NCBI RefSeq assembly: GCF_014274685.1
Contig: NZ_CP060393.1
Location: 372,001 to 436,000, forward strand
Source of the DNA: Edaphobacter sp. 4G125
Lineage (GTDB): Bacteria > Acidobacteriota > Terriglobia > Terriglobales > Acidobacteriaceae
DNA length: 64,000 nt
Direction: 5' to 3'
In this document: piece by piece, positions 53,184 to 64,000 of the stretch
How positions within the stretch are numbered: the stretch's first letter is position 1
How the letters are laid out: each line of letters begins with the position of its first letter
Made by a program: the position numbers and the translations under genes
The notes under the pieces: generated by a model
The model's input: only the letters and a program-made list of their open reading frames with translations
Database searches by the model: none
What the model was told of the DNA's origin: nothing

Positions 53184-56100
53184 ATGACTGATACCAAGTC
53201 ACAAACAGAGGCCGGGGCGCAGGTTGTGACCAGCATTGCTCCGGCGAAGCCGAAGAAGATGACGCTCGCCGAGGTTCGGTCGAAGCTGGACGGAAAAACG
53301 GGACGGCGCTTCTGGAAGAATCTTGATGAACTGGCAGAGACTCCCGAATTTCAGGAGTTGATGCAGGAAGAATTTCCTCGTCAGGCAGGCGCGGGTGAGT
53401 GGGTTGACCCGGTCTCCCGTCGCGGCTTCCTCAAGGTCATGGGAGCTTCCTTCGCTCTCGCGGGACTTGCCGGTTGCACCAAGCAGCCTGATGAACCGAT
53501 CTATCCTTACGTCAAGCAGCCTGAAGACCTGGTGCTGGGCAAGCCGATGTACTTTGCAACGGCGCATCCCTTCCCCACGGGAGCGATTCCGGTCCTGATC
53601 AAGTCGGATTCTTTCCGTCCGATCAAGGTGGATGGCAACCCGGAGCACCCGATGTCGAAGGGTCGTTCCGATGCCATGAGCCAGGCAACTCTGCTTGATC
53701 TTTACGATCCTGACCGCTCGCAGCATGTGCGTTTCCGTGGACAGAATTCAAGCTGGGGCGAGTTCCAGAAGGCCCTTCAGGATGCAGCCAGCAAGAGCTC
53801 GGGTGGACGCGGTCTTTACTTCCTGAGCGAGACGATTACCTCTCCTACCCTGGCCGGCCAGTGGAAGGCGTTGCAGGCCAAGTATCCCCAGGCGAAGCTG
53901 GTGCAGTGGGAGCCGGTCAATCAGGATTCTTCCCGTGCAGCTTCGAAGGCAGCTTTTGGAAGCTATGCTGATGCGCAGTACAAGCTTGAGGATGCCGACG
54001 TTATCCTTTCGCTCGATGCGGACTTCCTGGGTGGCATCGGACATCCTGGATTCCTTCCTCTCGCAGCAGCTTATGCTGAGCGGCATCGCTGGGAAGAGGG
54101 CAAGAAGATCAATCGTCTGTATGTTGTCGAGACGATGCCGACCGTTACAGGCTTCAAGGCAGAACACCGGTTAGGGCTCAAGCCAAGCCAGGTGGCCCAG
54201 TTTGCCGATGCATTGGTGTACGGCACGGCACCTTCCGGGTTGAATGCCGAGCAGCAGAAGTTCTTTACGGTACTTCTGAATGACCTGAAGAATCACAGCG
54301 GTAGGGCCGTTGTGATTCCGGGTGAGCAGGCTCCTGCTTCGGTGCATGCTGCCGCCTATGCAATCAACACGCTGATCGGTGCGGTAGGCAAAACGGTGGT
54401 TTACACCGAGACGGTGAACCCGCTGCCGACCGAGCAGTTCTCTGAGTTCAAGCCTCTGGTTGCCGATATGAATGCGGGCAAAGTGCAGTGGCTGGTGATG
54501 CTCGGGGTTAATCCGATTTACTCTGCCCCTGCTGACCTCAACTTTGCCGATGCTCTGGCGAAGGTCCCGGTGACGATTCATCTTGGCTCGCACGTTGATG
54601 AGACCGGCTCGATTACGACGTGGCATGTCAACAAGGCGCACTATCTGGAGAGCTGGTCGGATGCGCGCGCCTATGACGGTACGCTCACGATCATTCAGCC
54701 AATGATCGACCCGATGTACGGCGGCAAGGGCTCGCACGATGTCTTCCAGACGCTTTTGGATAACCCGCAGGCTTCGGCGTATGACGCGGTCGTTGCCAAT
54801 GCAAAGAACTACGTCAAAGGCGATTTCGCCACGGGTTGGCGCAAGGCTCTGCACGACGGTTGGGTTGAGGGCACAGCCTTTACGCCTAAGGCCGGCGTTC
54901 CGGCGCGAGTGACGGCGTTCGCTGCTCCTGCCTCTTCTGCTTCCGGTTACGAGCTTTCCTTCCGCCCCGACGTTTCGCTTTACGACGGCCGCTATGGCAA
55001 TGTGGGCTGGCTGCAGGAGCTTCCCAAGCAGGTCACGAACCTGAGCTGGGACAATGCCGCTCTGGTCAGCATGAAGACCATGGCAGACCTCAAGGTCGAA
55101 GAGACGGAGTTGATCGAGCTTAGCCTCGATGGCCGCAAGGTCACAGCTCCTGTCCTTATGGTGCCGGGCCATCCCGATGATGTGATTACAGTTCATCTCG
55201 GATTTGGCCGTAGCGTTGAAGCGGGTCGCGTGGCTGCCGGAGTCGGGTTCAGCGGTTACAAGCTGCGGACCTCCTCGGCTCCCCTGGTCGCTTCCGGCGC
55301 AACAGCGAAGAAAGTCGATGGCAGCTACTATGATCTTTGCGTTACCAAGGTGCATAACGTTGAGCACCGTGGTTCATTCGCGCAGCAGGATCTTGAGCGG
55401 CCGATCTTTGATACGCAGGGAACCTTCTCTCTGGCGGGACATGAAGCGATGGAGCGTTCCATCATTCGCTACGCCACAGTGGAAGAGGCGGAGAAGAACC
55501 CGAAGTTCGCTGAAGAAGGTGCAAGCGGCACCATCGTCAACAAAGTTGGATATGGTCCGCAGGGCGAAAATCCTGTCCATGGCGATCCGGGTTGGAAGTC
55601 GCAAAAAGAAGTCAATCTCAGCATGTTCCCGAATGCCTGGCGTTATGACCGGACCGATCCTTCCTCGCACAAGAAGCAGAATGCCTGGGGGATGGAGATC
55701 GACCTGAACAGCTGCATTGGCTGCAACGCCTGCATTGTCAGCTGCTACGCCGAGAACAACATCCCCGTGGTTGGGCGTGAGCAGGTCAAGGTCGGACGCA
55801 ATATGCAGTGGCTTCGTATCGATACCTACTTTGAGGGCGATCTTCATGCTCCCAAGGCTCACTTCCAGCCGATGGCTTGCCAGCACTGTGAAAACGCCGG
55901 TTGCGAACAGGTTTGCCCGGTGGGAGCGACGGTGCACACGCCCGAGGGCCTGAATGTGATGGTCTACAACCGTTGCGTGGGAACCCGCTACTGCTCGAAT
56001 AACTGCCCATATAAGGTCCGTCGGTTCAACTTCCTTTTGTACTCGGACTATGACACGGAGAGCCTCAAGTTCGGACGCAATCCGGACGTTTCGGTTCGTT

Positions 56101-56387
56101 CCCGTGGCGTTATGGAAAAGTGCAGCTACTGCGTGCAGCGCATCATGTCCGCCAAGATTACGGCTGACAAGGAAAATCGTGAGATTCGCGATGGCGAGAT
56201 TGTGACGGCCTGCCAGCAGGCTTGCCCGACTGACGCCATTGTCTTCGGCAACATCAACGATCCTGCGAGCAAGGTTGCAAAGCGTAAAGAAACGGAGCGC
56301 AATTACTCCGTTCTGGGCGACCTGAACTATCGTCCGCGCACAACCTACACGGCTGGCGTCATCAACCCGAACCCGGAGCTGGCATAA
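53184..56387 (+). CDS. actB: Alternative complex III subunit ActB (molybdopterin-like plus 4Fe-4S)
   Basis: This 1067-residue periplasmic subunit fuses a molybdopterin-oxidoreductase-like part to an iron-sulfur part. A Tat-like motif SRRGFLKVMG (Arg79-Arg80) and GLAGC precede the large domain (about 110-840). The C-terminal part has cysteine clusters NSCIGCNACIVSCY, CQHCENAGCEQVCPVG, YCSNNCPYKVRRFNF, CSYCVQRIM and CQQACPTDA, fitting three or four Fe-S clusters. In ActB of other bacteria the large domain lacks molybdenum cofactor. An earlier ATG at 53151, overlapping the actA stop, is an alternative start, so the N-terminus is not certain. Confidence 0.93.
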   Translation: MTDTKSQTEAGAQVVTSIAPAKPKKMTLAEVRSKLDGKTGRRFWKNLDELAETPEFQELMQEEFPRQAGAGEWVDPVSRRGFLKVMGASFALAGLAGCTKQPDEPIYPYVKQPEDLVLGKPMYFATAHPFPTGAIPVLIKSDSFRPIKVDGNPEHPMSKGRSDAMSQATLLDLYDPDRSQHVRFRGQNSSWGEFQKALQDAASKSSGGRGLYFLSETITSPTLAGQWKALQAKYPQAKLVQWEPVNQDSSRAASKAAFGSYADAQYKLEDADVILSLDADFLGGIGHPGFLPLAAAYAERHRWEEGKKINRLYVVETMPTVTGFKAEHRLGLKPSQVAQFADALVYGTAPSGLNAEQQKFFTVLLNDLKNHSGRAVVIPGEQAPASVHAAAYAINTLIGAVGKTVVYTETVNPLPTEQFSEFKPLVADMNAGKVQWLVMLGVNPIYSAPADLNFADALAKVPVTIHLGSHVDETGSITTWHVNKAHYLESWSDARAYDGTLTIIQPMIDPMYGGKGSHDVFQTLLDNPQASAYDAVVANAKNYVKGDFATGWRKALHDGWVEGTAFTPKAGVPARVTAFAAPASSASGYELSFRPDVSLYDGRYGNVGWLQELPKQVTNLSWDNAALVSMKTMADLKVEETELIELSLDGRKVTAPVLMVPGHPDDVITVHLGFGRSVEAGRVAAGVGFSGYKLRTSSAPLVASGATAKKVDGSYYDLCVTKVHNVEHRGSFAQQDLERPIFDTQGTFSLAGHEAMERSIIRYATVEEAEKNPKFAEEGASGTIVNKVGYGPQGENPVHGDPGWKSQKEVNLSMFPNAWRYDRTDPSSHKKQNAWGMEIDLNSCIGCNACIVSCYAENNIPVVGREQVKVGRNMQWLRIDTYFEGDLHAPKAHFQPMACQHCENAGCEQVCPVGATVHTPEGLNVMVYNRCVGTRYCSNNCPYKVRRFNFLLYSDYDTESLKFGRNPDVSVRSRGVMEKCSYCVQRIMSAKITADKENREIRDGEIVTACQQACPTDAIVFGNINDPASKVAKRKETERNYSVLGDLNYRPRTTYTAGVINPNPELA

Positions 56388-57817
<1,430 letters not shown>

Positions 57818-57818
<1 letters not shown>

Positions 57819-58360
57819 TGCCGCGCAGAGAGGGAATCTACGGACTACTGGCGGAGTTCAATACTCCTAGCGAGCTAGTGTATGCGACCGAACAGGCGCG
57901 TGCAGCCGGGTACCGTCGTATGGAGTGCTACACGCCGTATCCGGTGGAAGAGGCTGCTGAAGCGCTGGAGTTTCACAAGAACCGCGTTCCGCTGGTATGC
58001 CTTCTGGGCGGGCTGATGGGAGTCACCACGGCCTTCCTGATGGAGACTTGGATCTCGGTCTGGGCCTATCCGCTGAACATCGCGGGACGCCCGCTGTTTT
58101 CCTGGCCGGCGTTCATTATCCCGGCCTATGAGTGGACGATTCTGTTCTCCGGTCTCTCGGCTGGGTTCGGGATGCTCGCCCTCAATGGTTTGCCGCAGCT
58201 CTATCATCCATTGTTCAATGCGCCGAATTTCCGCAACGGTGCGACCACGGACAAGTTTTTCCTGTGCCTGGAGTCGACGGACCCGAAGTTTTCGCCGACC
58301 GAGACAAGATCTTTTCTGGAACAGTTCCATGCGGTCTCCGTGGTGGAGGTGGACCATTAA
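57818..58360 (+). CDS. actD: Alternative complex III subunit ActD (DUF3341)
   Basis: This 180-residue small membrane subunit starts YGLLAEFNTPSELVYATEQA and GYRRMECYTPYPVEEAAEAL, the cytoplasmic DUF3341 part. Two helices follow (about 60-85, VCLLGGLMGVTTAFLMETW, and about 105-130, AFIIPAYEWTILFSGLSAGF). Its ATG overlaps the actC stop by one base. It is thought to contact ActC on the cytoplasmic face. Confidence 0.94.
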
Positions 58361-58361
58361 T

Positions 58362-59132
58362 ATGCAGAACAAACACATGAGGCTGGGTCTGGCGGCAATG
58401 GCGACGCTTGCGATGGCGGCGACAGTCGGTTGCCGACAGGACATGCATGACCAGCCCAAGTTCTTCCCGCAGCGAGGCACGACGCTCTACGCCGATGGCC
58501 GTTCCGTGCGTCCGCAGGTCGCCAATACGGTAGCCCGCGAGCAGCTGCATGAGGACTCCTACTTCTATACGGGACTGGTGGATGGTAAGGAAGGCGATGG
58601 ACTTCCCTTCCCGGTCAGCATGAAGGTCCTCGAGCGCGGTCAGGAGCGGTATAACATCTACTGCACTCCCTGCCACTCGCGCGTGGGCAATGGTGAAGGC
58701 ATGATCGTGCAGCGCGGCTACGCCAAGGCCGGCGATTTCCATACGGCTCGCCTGGAAACAGCTCCGCTGGGTCACTTCTTCCACGTCATCACGAACGGTT
58801 ATGGTGCTATGCCCGACTACGCGGCGCAGGTTACGCCTGAGGATCGATGGGCGATTGCTGCTTATATTCGGGCTCTGCAGTTGAGTCAGAAGGCGCAGCA
58901 GGCCGATGTTCCGGCGGGTGCGCACGTCGAACGGCTCTCCGATCTCGCAGAGCAGCAGGGACTGCCAGCAGCATTCGTCAAGGAATGGCATGTGCCCGCC
59001 ACTGCAGTCACCGGAACACCGGATGGCCAGCCAATGGCTCTTCCCGCACCCGGCGAACCTGCCAAAACAACTTCAGCTCAACCTGCAGGCCGCCAATCGG
59101 CGAATAACCCTGGAGCAACACCACAGCAGTAA
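58362..59132 (+). CDS. actE: Alternative complex III subunit ActE, monohaem cytochrome c lipoprotein
   Basis: The 256-residue product has a lipobox (LAMAATVGC, Cys24), so it is anchored by lipid. One haem site, CTPCH, lies at 101-105, and GAMPDYAAQV provides a probable axial Met. The C-terminal about 40 residues are Pro/Gln/Ala-rich. It takes electrons from ActA and may deliver them to the oxidase. ATG 58362 follows GGAGGTG. The frame is open far upstream inside actD, but in the wrong context. Confidence 0.93.
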   Translation: MQNKHMRLGLAAMATLAMAATVGCRQDMHDQPKFFPQRGTTLYADGRSVRPQVANTVAREQLHEDSYFYTGLVDGKEGDGLPFPVSMKVLERGQERYNIYCTPCHSRVGNGEGMIVQRGYAKAGDFHTARLETAPLGHFFHVITNGYGAMPDYAAQVTPEDRWAIAAYIRALQLSQKAQQADVPAGAHVERLSDLAEQQGLPAAFVKEWHVPATAVTGTPDGQPMALPAPGEPAKTTSAQPAGRQSANNPGATPQQ

Positions 59133-59165
59133 TCTCGGAAGCTTCCGAACGAAGGCTTGAAACGC

Positions 59166-60497
59166 ATGTCACATGGACACGAACATCACGGAGGAGCGGG
59201 GCACAATCACCATGGCCCGCGCACACTTCCTGCATCGCTGGCCGCTCCGGAAGAGATCAAGGCCTGGCGGACGCGTCTGTTGGTCGTTGGCGGAATCGCC
59301 ACGCTGATCTCGCTGGTCTTTCTCATGGTCAAGGGAGGCCCAGGCCACATTCTGCGTGCCTACCTGATGGGATTTATGGTCACGTTTGGATTCGCCGGCG
59401 GCGGTCTAGTCGTGTTGATGCTCCAGTACGTCTCGGGCGGTAAGTGGGGACTCCTTCTGCGTCGCCCGTTGGAGGCGATGTCCCGCACGCTTAAGCTGGT
59501 CGCGCTGATGGTGATCCCGGTGCTCTTCTTCATGAAGCACCTGTATCAGTGGGCTGCGTATCCCAATGCCAAGGCTACGGCAGCGGCTTATGCCAAGGGG
59601 CTGATGACTCAGGAGCAGATGCTGACCGCAAATGCGAAGCATGCCATGCTGAGCCCCACCTCAGCCGTGGTTCAGGTGGTCATTGTCTTCGGCATCCTTC
59701 TCACCTTTGCGTTCTTCCTCAATCGCTGGTCGCTGCAGCGGGATGCTGATCCGGAGGCTGGCTCGCAATCCAGTTTCGACTCCTGGCGCATCAAGTTCGA
59801 GAATCTCTCTGGAATCGGAATCTTTATCTATGTTGTGCTGCTGACCGATCTCTCGATTCTGTTGATCAAGTCTCTCGATGTGACCTGGTACTCCTCGATC
59901 TATGGTCTTCAGTTCCTTGTCGGACAGGGCTATCAGGTGCTTGCGCTGGGTATTCTCTCGGTTGTTTTGCTCTCGCGTTTCGAGCCGATGAAGACCCTAT
60001 TGCGCGTAACCGAACAGCACGATCTGGGCAAATTTCTATTCGCCTTTGTCATGCTGAACATCTATCTCTGCTTTGCAGAGTTCCTGATTATCTGGTCGGG
60101 TAACGTCCCGGACGAAATTCCCTGGTACCTGGCGCGTATTCAAGGCGGCTGGTGGGTCATCTGCTCGCTGGATTTTATTTGCCACTGGCTGATTCCGTTC
60201 ACCCTGCTGCTCTCGCGAGATCTGAAGCGTAACAAGAAGAAGATGATCTGGCTGTGCGGCTGGATGATCTTTGCTCGCAGCCTGGATATGTTCTGGCTGA
60301 TTGAGCCGAACTTCCCGGATGCGGCTGGAAACCTTCACCTGAGTGGAAATCTCGGAATTCTTGCCTACATTACGGTTCCGGTGGCTGTGCTTTCGATTTG
60401 GGGAGCGTACTACCTCACCGAGCTGATGAAGCGTCCGCTGATGAACGTCAACGACCCCCACCTGGAAGAGATGTTGGAGCCTGAACATGCCCACTAA
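59166..60497 (+). CDS. actF: Alternative complex III subunit ActF
   Basis: This 443-residue integral membrane protein starts with a His-rich stretch (SHGHEHHGGAGHNHHG) and has about 9-10 helices (TRLLVVGGIATLISLVFLMV, VVIVFGILLTFAFFLNRW, FLFAFVMLNIYLCFAEFLII). It is related to ActC and is part of the membrane core of the complex. ATG 59166 is chosen over a TTG three codons earlier because of its spacing from GAAGG. It overlaps the next gene by 11 bases. Confidence 0.92.
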   Translation: MSHGHEHHGGAGHNHHGPRTLPASLAAPEEIKAWRTRLLVVGGIATLISLVFLMVKGGPGHILRAYLMGFMVTFGFAGGGLVVLMLQYVSGGKWGLLLRRPLEAMSRTLKLVALMVIPVLFFMKHLYQWAAYPNAKATAAAYAKGLMTQEQMLTANAKHAMLSPTSAVVQVVIVFGILLTFAFFLNRWSLQRDADPEAGSQSSFDSWRIKFENLSGIGIFIYVVLLTDLSILLIKSLDVTWYSSIYGLQFLVGQGYQVLALGILSVVLLSRFEPMKTLLRVTEQHDLGKFLFAFVMLNIYLCFAEFLIIWSGNVPDEIPWYLARIQGGWWVICSLDFICHWLIPFTLLLSRDLKRNKKKMIWLCGWMIFARSLDMFWLIEPNFPDAAGNLHLSGNLGILAYITVPVAVLSIWGAYYLTELMKRPLMNVNDPHLEEMLEPEHAH

Positions 60498-61143
60498 CGA
60501 TCACAACCCGCATGCCAAGCACGATTCGCACGCCCATACATCGGAAACTCCGGGGTATGAGACAACGGACGTCAACGTCAACGGCGTACTGGTCTTCCTC
60601 TCCGGACTGGCTGGATCTGTCTTTGTTTTCTTCATCTTCTGCTGGCTGATGGGTAAGGTCATCAACGGCGCGATTCAGAAATCGGACGGCCCCGCAGACA
60701 AGTGGCATCAGACAGGCGAGAAGTCGAGCTACGGATTGACGAACAACCCGGAGTTTGAACAGCGTCAGCTGCAGCAGCTGACGGCGTCCTTTCCGGAGCC
60801 TCGCGTCAATACGACTGATGATGCTCAGCAGACCGCAGACCTTCACGCGCGTGAAGACCTCTTGCTGGGGTACTACAGCAGCACTCCGGGCCAGGATGGG
60901 ATTCGGATTCCTATCGAGCGGGCGATGCAGCTGATCGCGCAGCGGGGACTTCCGGTTCACGCCGCACCGGCGGGTACTGAGGTCAAGATGGTTGGCGATG
61001 CCAATCCTCATATCCAGGCTCCCTTGACCAATGGGTTTGCGCGTACGGGATTGGAGCTGGAGGAGATCGAAGCGCGCAAGCAGAAGATGGACTTCGGCAA
61101 GGCCGAAGCGGCAGAGCACGCGCAGCTGGCTCCCGTTCGGTAA
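60487..61143 (+). CDS. Membrane-anchored protein of the ACIII-oxidase operon, unknown
   Basis: The 218-residue product has a His-rich start (PTNDHNPHAKHDSHAHT) like ActF, then one helix (about 32-57, VNGVLVFLSGLAGSVFVFFI). A charged helical C-terminal region has FPEPRVNTTDDAQQTADLHA and ALTNGFARTGLELEEIEARK-like sequence. No haem, Fe-S or copper motif is seen. It overlaps actF by 11 bases and precedes sco1, so it is cotranscribed and perhaps an assembly factor or extra subunit. The role is inferred from position only. Confidence 0.7.
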   Translation: MPTNDHNPHAKHDSHAHTSETPGYETTDVNVNGVLVFLSGLAGSVFVFFIFCWLMGKVINGAIQKSDGPADKWHQTGEKSSYGLTNNPEFEQRQLQQLTASFPEPRVNTTDDAQQTADLHAREDLLLGYYSSTPGQDGIRIPIERAMQLIAQRGLPVHAAPAGTEVKMVGDANPHIQAPLTNGFARTGLELEEIEARKQKMDFGKAEAAEHAQLAPVR

Positions 61144-61191
61144 TCGACGGGTTCCAGAGAATTTCTGAAGTCGCTTCCTTAAAATGGAAGC

Positions 61192-62142
61192 ATGAGCAAC
61201 CGCAGCAGCAGTTCAGCAAAGGATCTGGCAGGGATGGAGCGGAATACAACAACACGGAAGAGATGGCAGGCAGCGGCAATGGCGATGCTTGGCTGTGCGC
61301 TGCTGTGTTCTCCGCTAGCAGCCCAGGTTTCCAGTTATGGAGACAAACGGGCTGGCGAGAACTCCGGTGATCAACTTCCGCAGGTCCTACAGCGGGTCGG
61401 GGTCACGCAGAAGCTCAATCAGCAACTCCCCCTGGATGCGCAGTTTGTGGATGAAACGGGCAAGTCGGTCCGGCTGGGAGATTACTTCGGCAAGCGACCT
61501 GCGATTCTGACGCTGGTGTACTACACCTGCCCGATGCTCTGTTCTGAGGAGCTGGACGGTTTAGCGGGTGCGTTGGAGATGGTGAAGCTGACGCCCGGAA
61601 AAGACTTTGACATCATCGTCATATCAATCGATCCGAGCGATACGCCAGAGGCGGCTGCCAAGAAGAAAGAGTTTTACCTCAAGCGTTATGGCAGGCCGGA
61701 GACGGCGAACGGATGGCATTTCCTGACTGGCCAGCGTCCTGCGATCGATCAGGTGACGGATGCGACAGGTTTTGGCTACGTCCGGGTCCCTGGTCCTGAC
61801 GGGAAGCTGACGCAGTTTGCACACGCCAGCGCAATTGAGATAGTTACGACCGATGGTAAGCTCGCGCAGTACTACCTTGGCGTGGAATATTCGCCCAAGG
61901 ACATCCTGCTGGGCCTGATCGAAGCCTCAGATAACAAGATTGGTTCTCCTGTTGCCAATATCCTGACCTACTGTTACCACTACGATCCGCAGACGAACAA
62001 GCACTCATTGATCGTCGCGCGTATTGTTCAGCTCGGTGGGGTAGTCACGATGGCTGGTCTGGGTGGGTTCATGTTCATCATGTTCCGCAAAGACATCAAG
62101 CTTGGCCGGGACCACGATTTGACGAAGAAAGAGAATGGATAA
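61192..62142 (+). CDS. SCO1/SenC-family copper chaperone
   Basis: This 316-residue membrane protein is in the SCO family, which delivers copper to the CuA site of cytochrome oxidase. An N-terminal helix (about 28-44) and the thioredoxin-like domain are present with YYTCPMLCSEE (Cys113 and Cys117) and His211 (AHASAIE), the three copper ligands. A C-terminal helix (283-303, VQLGGVVTMAGLGGFMFIM) is an extra anchor. The start at 61192 has a weak ribosome site. A later ATG at 61234 is possible. coxB follows after 9 bases. Confidence 0.92.
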   Translation: MSNRSSSSAKDLAGMERNTTTRKRWQAAAMAMLGCALLCSPLAAQVSSYGDKRAGENSGDQLPQVLQRVGVTQKLNQQLPLDAQFVDETGKSVRLGDYFGKRPAILTLVYYTCPMLCSEELDGLAGALEMVKLTPGKDFDIIVISIDPSDTPEAAAKKKEFYLKRYGRPETANGWHFLTGQRPAIDQVTDATGFGYVRVPGPDGKLTQFAHASAIEIVTTDGKLAQYYLGVEYSPKDILLGLIEASDNKIGSPVANILTYCYHYDPQTNKHSLIVARIVQLGGVVTMAGLGGFMFIMFRKDIKLGRDHDLTKKENG

Positions 62143-62151
62143 AGGGTAACG

Positions 62152-63195
62152 ATGCATATCAGTCCCGTACTGTGGCAATTTCTGGTGAAGTGGCTCAACG
62201 CTTCGGCGCTGTTCCCCCGCGAGGCGTCTACGATTGCGCCGTATACCGACGCGCTCTACTTCTTCCTTCTGCTGATCACGGTGGTGGGTCTTACGCTGGT
62301 GGGAACGCTCGTCTTCGGCTTCTCGATCCGGTATCGTAAGGAACGCAATCCGGTCGCCACGCAGGTGGAAGGCTCCACGCTGCTCGAGGCTACCTGGACC
62401 ATCATCCCTCTGGCGCTGTTTCTTATCGTCTTCGTCTGGGGCGCGCTGCTGTACTTCCGTATCTATAACCCGCCTACCAACGCGATGAACATCTACGTGG
62501 TGGGTAAGCAGTGGATGTGGAAGGCTGAGCACCCGGGTGGTCAGCATGAGATCAATAATCTGCATGTTCCGATGGGTCAGCCCATCCAGCTGACGATGAT
62601 CTCGCAGGACGTCTTCCACAGCTTCTCGATTCCCGACTTCCGCGTAAAGCGTGAGGTGATTCCGGGGCGCTATTCGACGGTGTGGTTTGAGGCGACAACG
62701 CCTGGAACATACCACATCTTCTGCACGCAGTACTGCGGCACCAAGCACTCGGGCATGATTGGCGAGGTTACGGTGATGACGCCCGAGGACTATAAAAAGT
62801 GGACGGAGAGCTCCACCAGTGGCATGTCGCTGGCACAGAATGGGGAGCGACTCTTCGCCAGCATGGGATGCAACTCCTGCCATACTGGAAACGCAGCTGC
62901 GCGAGGTCCGGACCTCGCCGGAGTCTACGGATCGAAGCTACGTCTGGCGAACGGCTCCGAAGTTTTGGTCAATGAAGCTTATCTCCGCGATGCGATTCTT
63001 AATCCGTCGCAGCACGTAACCGCGGGCTATGCGCCCATTATGCCCACCTACCAGGGGCAGATCAGCGAAGAGGGCCTGATCGATCTGGTGGAGTATCTGA
63101 AGACCCTCAAGACGAACTACCGTGTGCAGCAGACGCTGACTACGTCGGAGTCTAACCAAGCGGCGCCGATGACGCCCGAGGCGGTGAAGCCATGA
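62152..63195 (+). CDS. coxB: Cytochrome c oxidase subunit II with fused cytochrome c (caa3-type)
   Basis: This 347-residue subunit has two helices (about 36-58 and 84-104) and a CuA domain with His156 (VFHSFSI) and [12 protein letters not shown] (Cys191, Cys195, His199, Met202). A fused cytochrome c domain has CNSCH (240-244) and PIMPTYQGQ as a probable Met ligand. The fused cytochrome marks a caa3-type oxidase that can take electrons directly from complex III or from ActE. Its stop overlaps the coxA start (ATGA at 63192-63195). Confidence 0.95.
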   Translation: MHISPVLWQFLVKWLNASALFPREASTIAPYTDALYFFLLLITVVGLTLVGTLVFGFSIRYRKERNPVATQVEGSTLLEATWTIIPLALFLIVFVWGALLYFRIYNPPTNAMNIYVVGKQWMWKAEHPGGQHEINNLHVPMGQPIQLTMISQDVFHSFSIPDFRVKREVIPGRYSTVWFEATTPGTYHIFCTQYCGTKHSGMIGEVTVMTPEDYKKWTESSTSGMSLAQNGERLFASMGCNSCHTGNAAARGPDLAGVYGSKLRLANGSEVLVNEAYLRDAILNPSQHVTAGYAPIMPTYQGQISEEGLIDLVEYLKTLKTNYRVQQTLTTSESNQAAPMTPEAVKP

Positions 63196-64000
63196 GTGCT
63201 ACCAGTTCAACCATCGTCAACCTTCCAGATCAGCGGACGGCGACTATTCCGAAGAAGAATTATCTGAACGCGGAAGATGGCCTTCTCAGCTGGCTCCTTA
63301 CGGGCGACCATAAGCGTATCGCGATGCTTTACCTCATCTCGATTACGTTCTTCTTCTTCATCGGAGGAGCGTTTGCCGGCCTGATTCGCTTGGAGTTGTT
63401 GACTCCGCAGCCGGATCTCGTTGCATCGGACACTTACAATAAGCTCTTCTCGATGCACGGCATCATCATGGTTTTCTTGTTTCTGGTGCCTTCGGTTCCA
63501 GCAACACTCGGAAACTTTTTGATCCCGATCATGATCGGAGCTAAGGATCTTGCTTTTCCGAAGATCAATCTTCTGAGCTGGTATCTCTATCTGGTCGGCG
63601 GCATCATGACTCTGGCTGCGCTGGTTCTGGGCGGCGTGGATACCGGATGGACCTTCACGACTCCGCTGTCGACCCACTATCTGAATACTCACGTGGTGAC
63701 GGCTGGACTCGCGATCTTCGTCGCGGGATTCTCATCCATCTTTACCGGTCTGAACTTTATCGTGACCATTCATCGTATGCGGGCTCCGGGTATGACCTGG
63801 TTCCGAATGCCGCTATTCGTGTGGTCCAACTATGCGGCTTCGATCCTGATGGTATTGGGGACTCCGGTTCTGGCCATCACCCTGGTGCTCGTCGTTCTTG
63901 AGCGTACGATCCACATCGGCGTCTTCGATCCTTCGCTCGGTGGAGATCCACTGCTCTTCCAGCATTTGTTCTGGTTCTATTCGCACCCCGCTGTGTACAT
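63192..64000 (+). CDS. coxA: Cytochrome c oxidase subunit I (partial, 3' end beyond window)
   Basis: The first 269 codons of the haem-copper oxidase core are present. They show several helices, [13 protein letters not shown] (the first haem a His), and the start of FYSHPAVY, the CuB His region, at the window edge. The ATG overlaps the coxB stop, so translation is probably coupled. The window cuts it before the remaining CuB ligands and the proton channels. Family members are about 530-600 residues. Confidence 0.95.
   Translation, partial: MSATSSTIVNLPDQRTATIPKKNYLNAEDGLLSWLLTGDHKRIAMLYLISITFFFFIGGAFAGLIRLELLTPQPDLVASDTYNKLFSMHGIIMVFLFLVPSVPATLGNFLIPIMIGAKDLAFPKINLLSWYLYLVGGIMTLAALVLGGVDTGWTFTTPLSTHYLNTHVVTAGLAIFVAGFSSIFTGLNFIVTIHRMRAPGMTWFRMPLFVWSNYAASILMVLGTPVLAITLVLVVLERTIHIGVFDPSLGGDPLLFQHLFWFYSHPAVY

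Noticed and set aside
54171..55367. 398-codon open frame on the minus strand
   Set aside because: It is antisense to the well-supported actB gene and shows no family motif.
58128..58361. Upstream extension of actE into actD
   Set aside because: It runs in the wrong frame inside actD. A good ribosome site and a lipobox place the start at 58362.

Overview
The window looks like chromosomal DNA from an Acidobacteriota species of the Acidobacteriaceae type (Terriglobus/Granulicella/Edaphobacter-like). This is an inference from gene content. There are four very large outer-membrane receptors with an N-terminal carboxypeptidase-regulatory-like domain, a PadR regulator coupled to an 'orphan' MacB/FtsX permease (the ADOP type), an alternative complex III respiratory operon, and dispersed intergenic repeats with REP-like palindromes. 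No rRNA, tRNA, CRISPR array, intact transposase or prophage was seen.

Layout. 1-1035 holds most of obgE (minus strand, C-terminus outside the window). 1340-10035 is a plus-strand nutrient-uptake block: two TonB-dependent receptors and a TonB-like protein, with a hairpin-rich leader before the first receptor. 10041-10330 looks like a decayed small gene. 10560-13941 (minus) has a LarA-like protein, a lipoprotein and mltG. 14544-15727 (plus) has greA and a CDP-alcohol phosphatidyltransferase. 16073-19432 has a GNAT-like protein, poxB and a KTSC-domain protein. 19727-24237 has a third receptor, an isoaspartyl peptidase and nth. 24421-28834 has a secreted protein with a papain/NlpC-like motif, a small secreted protein overlapping it tail to tail, and a fourth receptor. 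29049-33708 has a GH29 fucosidase, the ADOP permease and its PadR regulator. 33770-39281 has a thioredoxin, a VOC protein, several hypothetical genes, an M28 peptidase and a DUF481 protein.

39352-39717 is a small gene graveyard: a frameshifted piece of a LigD-type NHEJ polymerase domain faces a truncated ATP-dependent DNA ligase. Then come a methyltransferase, murJ, accD (flanked by composite direct repeats), a DUF4126 protein, glyA, a double alpha/beta hydrolase, a GH57 hydrolase and an AlkA-type glycosylase.

From 52309 to the end runs one long respiratory operon: actA-actB-actC-actD-actE-actF, an unassigned membrane-anchored gene, sco1, coxB and coxA (cut by the window edge). Alternative complex III would oxidise menaquinol and pass electrons through cytochrome c domains to the caa3-type oxidase. 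Sco1 would help to load CuA.

No complete new system is claimed. The items most worth checking are the NHEJ remnant, the TonB protein with a large N-terminal region ahead of its membrane helix, the structured leader at 1175-1275, the composite repeats around accD, and the unassigned gene between actF and sco1.
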